NCBI GenBank assembly: GCA_030740135.1
Contig: JASLXW010000142.1
Coordinates: 1-8,898 of the forward strand
Reading direction: 5' to 3'
Source: Nitrospinota bacterium
Lineage (GTDB): Bacteria; UBA8248; JACPRG01
DNA: 8,898 bases
In this document: one piece after another, positions 1 to 7,322 of the stretch
Position numbering within the stretch: position 1 is the stretch's first letter
Layout: the number at the start of each line of letters is the position of its first letter
Notes under the pieces: generated by a model
Told to the model about the DNA's origin: nothing
The model's input: only the letters and a program-made list of their open reading frames with translations
The model's database searches: none
Translations under genes and position numbers: made by a program

Positions 1-1875
1 TACCCGTCTCATCTTGTCGCCATCGTGGACACGTCCATGAGCATGCGGTTCGCCGGCGGGGACGGGACCCGATTCGACACGGCCAAGGCGTGGCTCAAGT
101 CTCTCCTGGCCCCCATGCGGGGGACGAACGTCGCGGTTCTCTCGGCCGAGGCGAACGCCTCCGGGCTCGCCGCCGGGGTGTTCAGCCCCGGGCCGGAAGA
201 GGCCGTGCGGGCCCTTGACGATCTCCGTCCCGCGTACGGGGAGGCGGACGTCCTGGGGGCTTTTCAGCGCGCGTTCGGAATGCTGCGGGCCTTTCCCGGC
301 GGCTTGGGGGGCGGCAAGGAGATCCTCTTCCTGACCGACGGCGCGGCCAACGGCTGGAAGGCGTTCTCGGTGACGCGCCTCAAGAAGGTGGATCTCGATG
401 TGAAGATGAGGGTGATCCGCTGGGGCCGGAAGGGGGGCGACCCCAACGTCGCCGTGGACCGCGTCGGGCTGGCCGAGCACGACGCCGTCGCGGGCATGGC
501 CGCCACGCTGCGGGCTCGGGTCCGCAATTACGGGCCGGCGGACCGGACGGTCCCGGTCGAGTTGTGGACCGGCGGCGGGAAGATCGAGGAGCGCTCCGTC
601 CGCGTGCCGGCGGGCGGCCGGACGGAAGTCGCGTTCAAGACGCGGATCAAAGAGGCGGGCTACCTGCCGGGCCGGGTTCAGATCCGATCCGGGGGCCTGA
701 AAGCGGATGACGCCTTTTATTTTGCGCTGTTCGTGCGGGACCGGCCCCGGGTGCTCCTGGTCGACGGCGATCCCAAGACCTCCCTTTTGGGAAGCGAGAC
801 CTTTTACCTGATGAACGCCCTGTCGCCGAGGCGCGGACTCGGCGTTTCGCCGTTCCGGACCCGCTGGATTCCGGCCCGGGCGCTCACGAAGAAGGAGCTC
901 GCCGGAACGGACGTCCTCGTCCTGGCCAACGTGGCGGCCCCTTCCCGGAAGTTGAGCGACGCCTTGGCCGAATTCGTCCGCAAAGGCGGCGGCCTGCTCT
1001 TGTTCATGGGAGATCGGGTGTCGACCGAGCGGTACGACGCCCTCCTGTGGCCGGCGGGGTTGCTGCCGGCGCGGCTGCTGGAGGTCCGGGAGTCGGCGGA
1101 TCGGGAGGCGGGGGAGGAAGTGGGGGCGATCGACCTCCGCCACCCCGCCCTGCGGATCTTCACGGGCCTCGGCGCGGCCTCATTCGCCGGAAGCCGGTTC
1201 AAGCGGTGGGTGGGGATGGTGGAGGCCCCCGCGGCGGACGTCCTGATGAGGCTGAAGGGGGGCGCCCCCCTGCTGGTGGAAGCGGGCCTGGGGAAAGGAC
1301 GCGTCATGGCGTTCGCCTCGACGGCGGACCGGGACTGGAACGATTTCAGCATCCGGGTCGGCTACCTGCCGTTCCTTCAGAACCTGTTCCTCTACCTGGG
1401 CTGCCGGGCCTGTCCCGGCGGGGAGATGCCCGAGGGCCTGGCGGAGCGGGTCACGGTGGGGGAGACCTGGACGCACCGGGCGAAGATCTCCTTCGCCGGG
1501 ACGGCGGTGAGCCTGAGCGGACCGGCCGGCCTCGAGCGCGCCCTGAAGTTTTCCGCCGGAGAGGGGGACGACGCCGGCCGTGCGGTGGTCCGATATCGGG
1601 CCGCGGGAGACGCCGGGATCTACCACGCGAAATTCGAGGGGGCGGGGATCTACTTTACGGTCAACCCCCCGCCCGCCGAATCGGACTTGACGCCCCTTCC
1701 GGACGAGGAGCTGAAGGCCAAGTTCGGCGACTTCGAGTTGGACGCTCCATGGCGGGAGGACATCCCCGGGGACTACAATCCATGGAGGCGATCCCGGACG
1801 GATTTTACGGGATCGCTCGTTTGGCTTCTGCTCGGGTTGGCGGCGGCGGAGGTGGTCCTGGCGGGACGGCAGTGA
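1..1875 (+). CDS. BatA-like vWA / GATase-like membrane protein, 5' partial
   Basis: The reading frame is open from base 1 (624 residues visible), so the start and any N-terminal membrane anchor lie outside the window. A GTG at base 25 falls inside the vWA domain and is not a credible start. Counting from base 1, a vWA domain spans about residues 5-145, with the metal-site motif DTSMS at 10-14 and LTDG near 111-114. The usual metal-site Thr is not evident: the region reads YGEADVLGAF (79-88). Next comes a beta-sandwich like CARDB (about 155-240), then a GATase-like fold (about 248-445) opening with RVLLVDGDP and containing GGGLLLFMGD, with no nucleophilic Cys. A second beta region and one C-terminal membrane helix (about 605-622) end it. 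This order matches the BatA-type proteins that accompany MoxR ATPases. I infer an inner-membrane protein with its domains in the periplasm. The DUF4159 gene follows after 31 bases, probably in the same transcript. Its substrate is unknown. Confidence 0.85.
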   Translation, partial: YPSHLVAIVDTSMSMRFAGGDGTRFDTAKAWLKSLLAPMRGTNVAVLSAEANASGLAAGVFSPGPEEAVRALDDLRPAYGEADVLGAFQRAFGMLRAFPGGLGGGKEILFLTDGAANGWKAFSVTRLKKVDLDVKMRVIRWGRKGGDPNVAVDRVGLAEHDAVAGMAATLRARVRNYGPADRTVPVELWTGGGKIEERSVRVPAGGRTEVAFKTRIKEAGYLPGRVQIRSGGLKADDAFYFALFVRDRPRVLLVDGDPKTSLLGSETFYLMNALSPRRGLGVSPFRTRWIPARALTKKELAGTDVLVLANVAAPSRKLSDALAEFVRKGGGLLLFMGDRVSTERYDALLWPAGLLPARLLEVRESADREAGEEVGAIDLRHPALRIFTGLGAASFAGSRFKRWVGMVEAPAADVLMRLKGGAPLLVEAGLGKGRVMAFASTADRDWNDFSIRVGYLPFLQNLFLYLGCRACPGGEMPEGLAERVTVGETWTHRAKISFAGTAVSLSGPAGLERALKFSAGEGDDAGRAVVRYRAAGDAGIYHAKFEGAGIYFTVNPPPAESDLTPLPDEELKAKFGDFELDAPWREDIPGDYNPWRRSRTDFTGSLVWLLLGLAAAEVVLAGRQ

Positions 1876-1906
1876 AGCCGCCCGCATTGCGAGTGAGGCG
1901 ACGGAA

Positions 1907-2701
1907 TTGAAAGGATTTGACCGAAGACGTTTTCTGCGGCTTGCCGGCGCCCTGGCTGCCTGGCCGCTGACGCGGGGATTCCGGACCGCCCGCGCGGGGG
2001 CGCAGGAATCCGTCCCCGATGTCGGCGTCGAGGAAGACCGGTTCATTTTCGCGCAGCTTCGCACCCGGGGCGGCGAATGGGACCCGAATCCCCTGGCCCA
2101 CCGGGCCCTGGCGGACGAGGTGACGGCGCGCACCAGCGTGGAGTTCTCCCGGGAGCGGAAGATCCTGACGCCCGGGTCTCGGGAAATTTTTTCTCACCCG
2201 TTTCTCTACCTGGCGGGGACGGACGCCTTCGAGCCCTTCACGGAACCCGAGCGGGACAACCTCCGGCTGTTTCTTGAAAACGGGGGGCTCCTTTTCGCCG
2301 AAGACGCCGCCGGCCACGTCGGGGCGGGTTTCGATGAGGCGTTTCGGCGGGAAATGAAGCGTCTTTTCCCCAAGCGCGAGATGCGCCGGATCCCCTCCGA
2401 CCACACGGTCTACCGTTCCTTTTATCTGATCCGCCAGGTCGGCGGACGGCGGATTGTGCATCCGTATCTCGAGGGCGTCCGGATTGGAGACGTGACGCCC
2501 GTCCTGTACTGTCAGAACGACCTGGGCGGAGCTTGGGAGAAAGACCCCGTCGGGAGCTGGGTGAACACCTGTGAGCCCGGGGGGGAGGCCCAGCGCCGCG
2601 ACGCGTTCAAACTGGGGGTCAACATCGTCCTCTACGCCCTGACGGCCAATTACAAGCAGGACAAGATCCACCTGCCCTTCATCAAGCGCAGGGTCGGGTA
2701 G
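1907..2701 (+). CDS. DUF4159 protein with Tat signal peptide
   Basis: This 264-residue protein starts at TTG 1907, which I chose because GAGG at 1895-1898 lies 8 bases upstream and the start yields a complete twin-arginine signal. That signal has RRRFL at residues 6-10, a hydrophobic stretch at about 11-22 and a likely AxA cleavage site at 28-30. The mature part matches my memory of DUF4159: WDPNP near 58-62, HPFLYLAG (97-104), ERDNLRLFLENGGLLFAED (115-133), SDHTVYRSFY (164-173), VLYCQNDLGGAW (199-210) and NIVLYALT near the end. The GG-x-LLF-x-ED segment resembles a GATase-like Rossmann core, as in its neighbours. The protein should be folded before export and act in the periplasm or at the membrane. 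DUF4159 genes are known to occur with BatA/vWA genes, as here. It ends in TAG with only 5 bases before the next gene, and a TGA two codons later acts as a back-up stop. The molecular function is unknown. Confidence 0.88.
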   Translation: MKGFDRRRFLRLAGALAAWPLTRGFRTARAGAQESVPDVGVEEDRFIFAQLRTRGGEWDPNPLAHRALADEVTARTSVEFSRERKILTPGSREIFSHPFLYLAGTDAFEPFTEPERDNLRLFLENGGLLFAEDAAGHVGAGFDEAFRREMKRLFPKREMRRIPSDHTVYRSFYLIRQVGGRRIVHPYLEGVRIGDVTPVLYCQNDLGGAWEKDPVGSWVNTCEPGGEAQRRDAFKLGVNIVLYALTANYKQDKIHLPFIKRRVG

Positions 2702-2706
2702 GGCGG

Positions 2707-4995
2707 ATGATGGAATCGCTCGTTCGCGAAACCTTTTACTTCGCCCGGACGCCCTCCCCGTGGTGGTTCGCGCCGCTCTGCCTGGGGGCCGCGGCGCTCA
2801 TCATCCTGTACTGGCGGCGCGCGCGCCCCCAGGCGGGGGTGGGCATGGGCTTGCTGTTGACCGGGTTGCGTACGCTGCTCTTCGCCCTGCTTCTCGTCTA
2901 CCTCTTTCAACCCACCCTGCTCCGGCAGACCCTCCAGCAGATTCCGCCGGAGGTGGCCGTGTTGGTGGACGCCTCGGGCAGCATGGCGGCCAAAGAGGGC
3001 GGAGCGCCCAGGAGCGCGGCTATCGGCCCCTTGCTGGCCGAAGGGGACGCGCCCCTGCGCCGGGCCCTCCGTCCGGCTGGAAAGGTCCGGTATTTCACCT
3101 TCGACCGGGAGGCGCGCCCCGCCGGTCTCGAGCCGCTGACCCGGGAGATCCAAACGAAAGGGACCGGGACGGACATCGCGGGGGCGCTGGCGGAGGTCCG
3201 TGAATCCAATCCGGGCAATCCGCCCGCGGTCATTGTCCTGCTGAGCGACGGGGCGGCCAACCTGGGTTCGGCCGACGCCGCGGAAGCGGCCCGGCGCGCC
3301 GGCGCGCCTGTCGTCGCGGTCGCGATGGGCGATCGGGGCGCCTTCCGGGACCTTCAGATCCTGGACCTGCGCGCCCCGGACCTCTCCTTCCTGCGTCACG
3401 AGAGCCGGGTCCGGTTTCGTCTCCGCGCGCTCGGATTCAAGGGGAGGCGGGTGACGCTGGTCCTCAAGAGCGGCGGCCAGGTGTTGGCGACGCGCGCGGT
3501 GGACTTGGATCGCGATGCGTTCGACGAGCGGCTGGCGTTCACCTTCCGGCCCAGTGAGGTGGGGCTGTTCCGGCTGTCGGTGGAGGCGTTTTCCCAGTTG
3601 GGAGAGCACAGCCGGGCGAACAACACGGTCGAGTTCTCCGTGCAGGTGCTTCGCGACAAGCTTCGCGTGCTCTACGTGAGCGGGCGGCCTTCCTGGAACT
3701 ACAAGTTCTTCCGCCGGGCCCTGAAGCAGGACCCCGGGATCGACATGGTCTCCTTTGTGATCCTGCGCACGATCAACGATGACGTGAACATCCCGCAGAG
3801 CGAGCTCAGCCTGATCTCCTTTCCCACCGAGCGCATCTTCACCCGGGAGCTTCACAATTTCGATCTCCTCATCTTCGATAATTTCTCCTTCCGGCCTTAC
3901 TTTCCGTTCTACTACCTGGAGAACATCGCCAAGTACGTGGATCGGGGCGGCGCCTTTTTGATGATCGGGGGCGATTCCTCCTTCGGATCGGGGGGGTACG
4001 GTGACTCGCCGGTGGAGCACATCCTTCCCGTTGAGATGAGGCTGCGCGGCGAAATCTACGTCAACGGCCCCGTCCGGGCGGCGCTCACCGACGCCGGCAA
4101 GACCCATCCCATCACCCGGTTGAGCGCGGACCCGGCGGAGAACCTCAAGCTCTGGGACTCCCTGCCCCGGCTTCGCGGATACAACCCCGTGATTCGGGCG
4201 AGACCCGAGGCGACGGTCCTGGCCGTTCGCGACGGGGGAGGCGCCGGGGAGGGGGCGGGGGGCGATCGCAGCCCGCTGGTCGCCGTCATGGAAGCGGGCA
4301 AGGGCCGGACGATGGCCATCCTGTCCAGCTCGCTCTGGCGGTGGTACTTCGAGATGGTTGGACGGGGCCGCGGAAACCGGCCCTATCTCAATCTGGTGAA
4401 GCGGTCGGTGGACTGGCTCGTCCATTCGCCTTCATTGGATCGCGTCAGGCTCTCCAGCCTGCGAAGACAATACAAGGCCGGGGAGGACGCCGAAGTCCGT
4501 CTCCGGGTTCTGGACGCCCGCTACCGGCCCGCGCCCGGGGCCGAGGTCGCCGGGGCCGTGCTCGACCCCTACGGAAACCGGATTCCGGTGAGATTCACGC
4601 CCGATCGGGAGCCGGGACTATACGTGGCGCGGCCGAGACTCCCTACGCCGGGGCCCTACCGGATTCAGGCCGAGGCCCGCGTAGGGGGCCGCGCGCTGGG
4701 CCGGTCCGAGCTGCTCCTCGACGCCCAGACCTTCAACCTCGAGGAGGAGGACGCGGCGCCTCGTCCGAACTTTCTCCGGCGGCTGGCGCAGGCCTCGGGG
4801 GGCCGGTTTGTCGGGGGGGGGGCCTTTGACGACCGGGCGGTTTCCGAGGGCGCGAACCTCTTGACATCGCGCGCGCGGCTCAACCTGATCGAAGAGCGGG
4901 AGCTCCCCCTCTGGAAGATCGAATATGTCTTTGCCGCCCTGGTCGCGCTCCTGGGGGTGGAGTGGTTCTTGAGAAGGAGGAGGGGGCTGGTGTGA
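2707..4995 (+). CDS. vWA plus GATase1-like integral membrane protein
   Basis: This is a complete 762-residue protein. ATG codons at 2707 and 2710 are both possible starts; a weak purine-rich stretch precedes them. Two membrane helices (about 20-36 and 46-68) lead into a vWA domain (about 82-215) with a full metal site: DASGS at 88-92, Thr in GTGTDIAGAL (152-161) and LLSDG at 178-182. A beta-sandwich follows (about 220-315). Then comes a GATase1-like domain (about 318-545) with RVLYVSGRPSWNYKF (320-334), LLIFDNFSF and the segment LMIGGDSSFGSGGYGDSP (418-435) leading to LPVEM. This segment is characteristic of the PF07090-type family, and the catalytic Cys of true amidotransferases is missing. 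Another beta domain (about 575-675) and a C-terminal helix (about 738-755) follow, ending in an Arg cluster. By analogy, the bulk should be periplasmic between the membrane anchors. The same layout occurs in the first gene, so the two probably work as a pair. A run of ten G lies in codons 703-706. Confidence 0.87.
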   Translation: MMESLVRETFYFARTPSPWWFAPLCLGAAALIILYWRRARPQAGVGMGLLLTGLRTLLFALLLVYLFQPTLLRQTLQQIPPEVAVLVDASGSMAAKEGGAPRSAAIGPLLAEGDAPLRRALRPAGKVRYFTFDREARPAGLEPLTREIQTKGTGTDIAGALAEVRESNPGNPPAVIVLLSDGAANLGSADAAEAARRAGAPVVAVAMGDRGAFRDLQILDLRAPDLSFLRHESRVRFRLRALGFKGRRVTLVLKSGGQVLATRAVDLDRDAFDERLAFTFRPSEVGLFRLSVEAFSQLGEHSRANNTVEFSVQVLRDKLRVLYVSGRPSWNYKFFRRALKQDPGIDMVSFVILRTINDDVNIPQSELSLISFPTERIFTRELHNFDLLIFDNFSFRPYFPFYYLENIAKYVDRGGAFLMIGGDSSFGSGGYGDSPVEHILPVEMRLRGEIYVNGPVRAALTDAGKTHPITRLSADPAENLKLWDSLPRLRGYNPVIRARPEATVLAVRDGGGAGEGAGGDRSPLVAVMEAGKGRTMAILSSSLWRWYFEMVGRGRGNRPYLNLVKRSVDWLVHSPSLDRVRLSSLRRQYKAGEDAEVRLRVLDARYRPAPGAEVAGAVLDPYGNRIPVRFTPDREPGLYVARPRLPTPGPYRIQAEARVGGRALGRSELLLDAQTFNLEEEDAAPRPNFLRRLAQASGGRFVGGGAFDDRAVSEGANLLTSRARLNLIEERELPLWKIEYVFAALVALLGVEWFLRRRRGLV
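4813..4822 (+). repeat. run of ten G inside the vWA/GATase gene
   Basis: This is the longest single-base run in the window. It encodes Gly-Gly-Gly plus the first base of Ala (codons 703-706) in the membrane protein at 2707-4995. The frame is intact as given. Gain or loss of one G would remove the C-terminal membrane helix. Confidence 0.9.
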
Positions 4996-5891
4996 GAGCG
5001 AAGGCGGCCTTCGCGGCGGCGCTTTTCGCGGCGATGGCGGCGTTTCAGCCGGCGGCCGACGCGGCCTGCCGGCCGCAGAGTCTGGTTCGCGATGTCCCCC
5101 GGCCGCTCATCCGCCGGGCCGCTTTCATGGCGGGGGCGGGACGCTCTCCGGTCGGAACGGTTTGGGTGTGGGCGCCGTTTGCCGCCGGGGCGGCCTCGGG
5201 CGGCGGCGTCACCATCGAGTGGTTCGGACACAACTTCTTCCGGATGACGTCGAAGGCCGGCACGCGCATCGTCGCCGACCCCCTTGCCCCCGGCATGTAC
5301 CCCACGCCCGCCGTCAACGCCCACGCGGTCACCATCGGCCGGGAGCACCGAAATCACAACGCCGTGGAGATCCTCCGGGGCGACCCGATCATCCTGCGGG
5401 GCCTGACCGAGTCCGGGGCGGAGTGGCGGCCCGTCGTCACCCGGGTCCGCGAGGTCGAGGTCCGGGGCATCCCCATCCACCAAATCAGCCCGGGCGGCGG
5501 ACCCATGAAGGGGGCGGCGTTCACCTACGAGATCGGCGGGCTGTGCGTCGCCCATCTGGGAGACGCGGGCGGAAAGCTGACGACGCGGCAGCTCCGGGAG
5601 CTGGGCGTGGTGGACGTTTTGATGATCCCCATCGGGGGACGGTTCAGCATGGGTCCGGAAATGGCCCAGGTCGTGCTTCGGCAGATCAAGCCCCGGGTCG
5701 CCATCCCGATGCACTACTGGAGCCGCGAGGACCTGTTGGGCGTCTTCCTGGAAGGGTTGCGCCATCGCCGCCACAACGGGTCCGTTATCCGCTTTGCGCG
5801 GGAGACCCTTCCCCAAGCGATGACCGTCGTGGTCCTGCGGTCCCCCGGCGGGGCGAACCGTCCGGTGTCCCCCGCGCTGCCGTTTCGGTGA
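4992..5891 (+). CDS. exported metallo-beta-lactamase-fold protein (UlaG-like)
   Basis: I chose GTG 4992 as the start. It overlaps the previous stop (GTGA), follows AAGGAGG at 4974-4980, and gives a 299-residue protein beginning with a signal peptide (hydrophobic 5-18, cleavage near ADAA, 22-25). An upstream GTG at 4962 would add ten charged residues ahead of the signal and is less likely. After a linker of roughly 45 residues, the fold starts at ITIEWFGHNFFRM-like sequence (74-85), typical of UlaG-like hydrolases. The strand-end DP (96-97), HLGD (188-191) and PMHYW with His241 are conserved. The usual HxHxDH motif reads REHRNH (117-122): the first His is Arg and the Asp is Asn. In the family these residues bind two metals, so metal content or activity may be altered. 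The four-base overlap indicates translational coupling to the vWA gene. The substrate is unknown. The fold is confident; catalysis is not. Confidence 0.83.
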   Translation: MRAKAAFAAALFAAMAAFQPAADAACRPQSLVRDVPRPLIRRAAFMAGAGRSPVGTVWVWAPFAAGAASGGGVTIEWFGHNFFRMTSKAGTRIVADPLAPGMYPTPAVNAHAVTIGREHRNHNAVEILRGDPIILRGLTESGAEWRPVVTRVREVEVRGIPIHQISPGGGPMKGAAFTYEIGGLCVAHLGDAGGKLTTRQLRELGVVDVLMIPIGGRFSMGPEMAQVVLRQIKPRVAIPMHYWSREDLLGVFLEGLRHRRHNGSVIRFARETLPQAMTVVVLRSPGGANRPVSPALPFR

Positions 5892-5898
5892 ATCACGG

Positions 5899-5914
5899 GG
5901 GCGGGACGCCGCCC
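5899..5914 (+). terminator. GC hairpin after the operon, possible terminator
   Basis: A 6-bp stem (GGGCGG with CCGCCC) with a GACG loop begins 8 bases after the stop of the beta-lactamase-fold gene. No T run follows, so it is not a textbook intrinsic terminator. It may only help define the 3' end. The rest of the spacer up to the lipoprotein gene shows nothing else I can support. Confidence 0.25.
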
Positions 5915-5990
5915 GTCGTATCCAAAAAGAGGCGTGCGCGCGGGGCGGCGGGTCACTAAAATGATTCCTGGCTTGCGTTAACCCAATGCG

Positions 5991-5999
5991 GGAAGGAGG
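5991..5999 (+). promoter_or_regulatory. strong ribosome binding site for the lipoprotein gene
   Basis: GGAAGGAGG lies 5 bases before ATG 6005 and is the best Shine-Dalgarno match in the window. It fixes the lipoprotein start and suggests this gene is translated far more efficiently than its neighbours, which have weak sites and GTG or TTG starts. Confidence 0.8.
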
Positions 6000-6004
6000 T
6001 TTAC

Positions 6005-6328
6005 ATGAAGCGTGTTGTGTATTCCCTGGCCGTGGTTGTCCTGATGGTCATGGCTACGGGGTGCCGGACGATCGGCAAAGACTTCGATCAGCAGGTCGTC
6101 ACGCGAATCGAGAAGGGCAAGACGACCAAGACCCAAATCCAGGACTGGCTCGGCGCTCCCTACGAAAAGGGCATGCAGGAGGGGCTTGAGCTCTGGACGT
6201 ATACCTTCATCAAGGCCACCGTTTCTGACGAAACCAAGAAAGAGCTATCGGTCTGGTTCGAAAAGAGCGGTGTGGTGAATACGTTCACGTACAGCACCAA
6301 CTTCGCGCCCTGGCAGGTCTCGAAATAA
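6005..6328 (+). CDS. small lipoprotein, BamE/SmpA-like
   Basis: This 107-residue protein has a lipoprotein signal: KR at 2-3, a hydrophobic core at 4-17 and a lipobox ending ATGC with the lipidated Cys at 20. The mature part contains IEKGKTTKTQIQDWLGAP (35-52) followed by GLELWTYTF (60-68). This is the pattern of the BamE/SmpA/OmlA fold: a helix with G-x-T-x-x-x-I, then LG-x-P, then a strand with W-x-Y. BamE helps the Bam complex insert outer-membrane proteins, but many small lipoproteins share this fold with other roles, and bamE itself cannot be assigned here. Arg at +2 after the Cys fits outer-membrane sorting under the Asp+2 rule known from enterobacteria. The gene is flanked by spacers with hairpins and has its own strong ribosome binding site, so it probably forms a single-gene unit. 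Codon use is less GC-biased than in the operon upstream. Confidence 0.78.
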   Translation: MKRVVYSLAVVVLMVMATGCRTIGKDFDQQVVTRIEKGKTTKTQIQDWLGAPYEKGMQEGLELWTYTFIKATVSDETKKELSVWFEKSGVVNTFTYSTNFAPWQVSK

Positions 6329-6384
6329 CGGCCGGCGCCCGCTGTTGGGGCGTGCGGCTTCCGCACTTGAGCCGATGGTTGGGT

Positions 6385-6413
6385 CCGGCCGCGGAATCCT
6401 TTTCCGCGGCCGG
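6385..6413 (+). terminator. perfect 12-bp inverted repeat, probable terminator of the lipoprotein gene
   Basis: CCGGCCGCGGAA at 6385-6396 pairs without mismatch with TTCCGCGGCCGG at 6402-6413, around a 5-base loop. A smaller hairpin (GTGCGG / CCGCAC, 6352-6366) precedes it, and CGCCC / GGGCG pairs at 6336-6352. The large stem is very stable, but only a broken pyrimidine stretch (6421-6429) follows rather than a T run. It ends 14 bases before the TTG start of the transporter gene, so it could end the lipoprotein transcript or limit expression of the transporter. Confidence 0.45.
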
Positions 6414-6427
6414 GGAAACGGTCTTCT

Positions 6428-7292
6428 TTGACTCCGGTCTTGCTGGCCCTTGCGGCCACAATCCTCTTCTCGTCCACGTTTGTCTGGGCGCGGCGGGGGG
6501 TGCTCTACTGCGACATCCTCCTGGGGACCCTGATCGCATCCTGGATCAATTTCTTGATCCTGACGGTCTGGGTGGCGGCGACGGCCCCGGTGTCGGCTTT
6601 TGCCGACAAGCGAATCCTCATGTTCTTCGGTCTCGGGTTTTTCGTGCCGGCCCTGTCGCGGCTCCTGCTCCTGGCGGCGGTGGAAAAGGTCGGCGCCTCC
6701 CGCGTCTCCAGCCTGCGGGCAATGTCGCCTTTTCTCGCCTCGTTGATGGCCGTCCTGTTCCTGGGCGAGCGGCCGACCGTCTGGAACGTGATCGGGATGG
6801 CGGCGATCGTCGCGGGCGGGGTGCTCCTGTCCAAACCGGGGCGGAAGGAGAGGGTCTGGAGACGCAGGGACCTGATCTATCCGTTGGCGGGGACGGTTCT
6901 GCTCGGTTTCCGCGACGTGGTGATCCGGTATGGCGTGGCGGACCATCCGCATCCCGTCGTGAGCGCCTGGGCGATGCTCCTCGCGTCGGGTGTGGTCATC
7001 AGCGGGATCTGGCTGTGGCGGCGCCCGGGGGGAGAGGGCTTTCCGCCCCTGGAGGGATGGAGTTATTTCGGACTCGTGGGGGGGGGCGCCGGGGATGGGC
7101 TTCGTGCTCTGGTTTTTCGCGTTCCAGAAGGGCCGGGTCATCACGCTGTCCCCCATCTCGGGGGCCACCCCCCTGTTCACCCTGCTGTTCAGCGCCCTCT
7201 TCCTGCGGGACCTGGAAAGGCTGTCCTGGCCCCTGGCGGCGGGGTGCCTGTGCATCGTGCTGGGAGGCGTCCTGGTGGCGCTCCGGATTTGA
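6428..7292 (+). CDS. EamA-family (DMT superfamily) transporter, broken by a single-base frameshift
   Basis: The gene begins at TTG 6428 (MTPVLLALAATILFSSTF), with only a weak GGGGA site (6412-6416) that lies in the 3' arm of the hairpin. Frame 2 gives the first EamA repeat (helices from about residues 2-135, including SLRAMSPFLASLMAVLFLGE) and the start of the second, up to GWSYFGLV at residue 217. After that the frame turns into Pro/Gly/His-rich nonsense ending at 7333. The frame shifted by one base (frame 3) instead gives APGMGFVLWFFAFQKGRV, TLSPISGATPLFTLLF and a normal C-terminal helix, stopping at 7292. The shift lies in nine consecutive G (7078-7086). Removing one G restores a protein of 287 residues, the usual length for ten-helix EamA transporters. 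The family moves small metabolites or drugs across the inner membrane; the substrate is not predictable. The break may be a sequencing error, a recent mutation or a phase-variable switch. Confidence 0.82.
7078..7086 (+). repeat. run of nine G at the transporter frameshift
   Basis: Nine G follow GT of a Val codon (217) in the first EamA gene. The frame before and the frame needed after differ by exactly one base, so eight G (or eleven) would give the intact protein. Confidence 0.9.
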
Positions 7293-7322
7293 GAAGGCCC
7301 GTCGCCCATTCAGGCGGCCCCC

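Noticed and set aside
2650..4425. Long minus-strand open frame of 591 codons opposite the second vWA gene
   Set aside because: The translation is rich in Arg, Pro, Gly and His with no domain or membrane pattern. It is the usual antisense shadow of GC-rich coding DNA, and the plus strand has a well-recognised protein here.
4962..4991. Upstream GTG start for the beta-lactamase-fold gene
   Set aside because: It would add ten charged residues before the signal peptide and has no better ribosome binding site. GTG 4992 overlaps the previous stop and follows AAGGAGG.
5957..5962. TAAAAT as a possible -10 promoter element for the lipoprotein gene
   Set aside because: One mismatch from TATAAT, but the sequence about 17 bases upstream has no resemblance to TTGACA. 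A promoter probably exists in this spacer but I cannot place it.
5986..6189. Alternative small gene starting at ATG 5986
   Set aside because: Its start precedes the strong ribosome binding site rather than following it, and its translation has no signal or fold. The frame starting at 6005 gives a clean lipoprotein.
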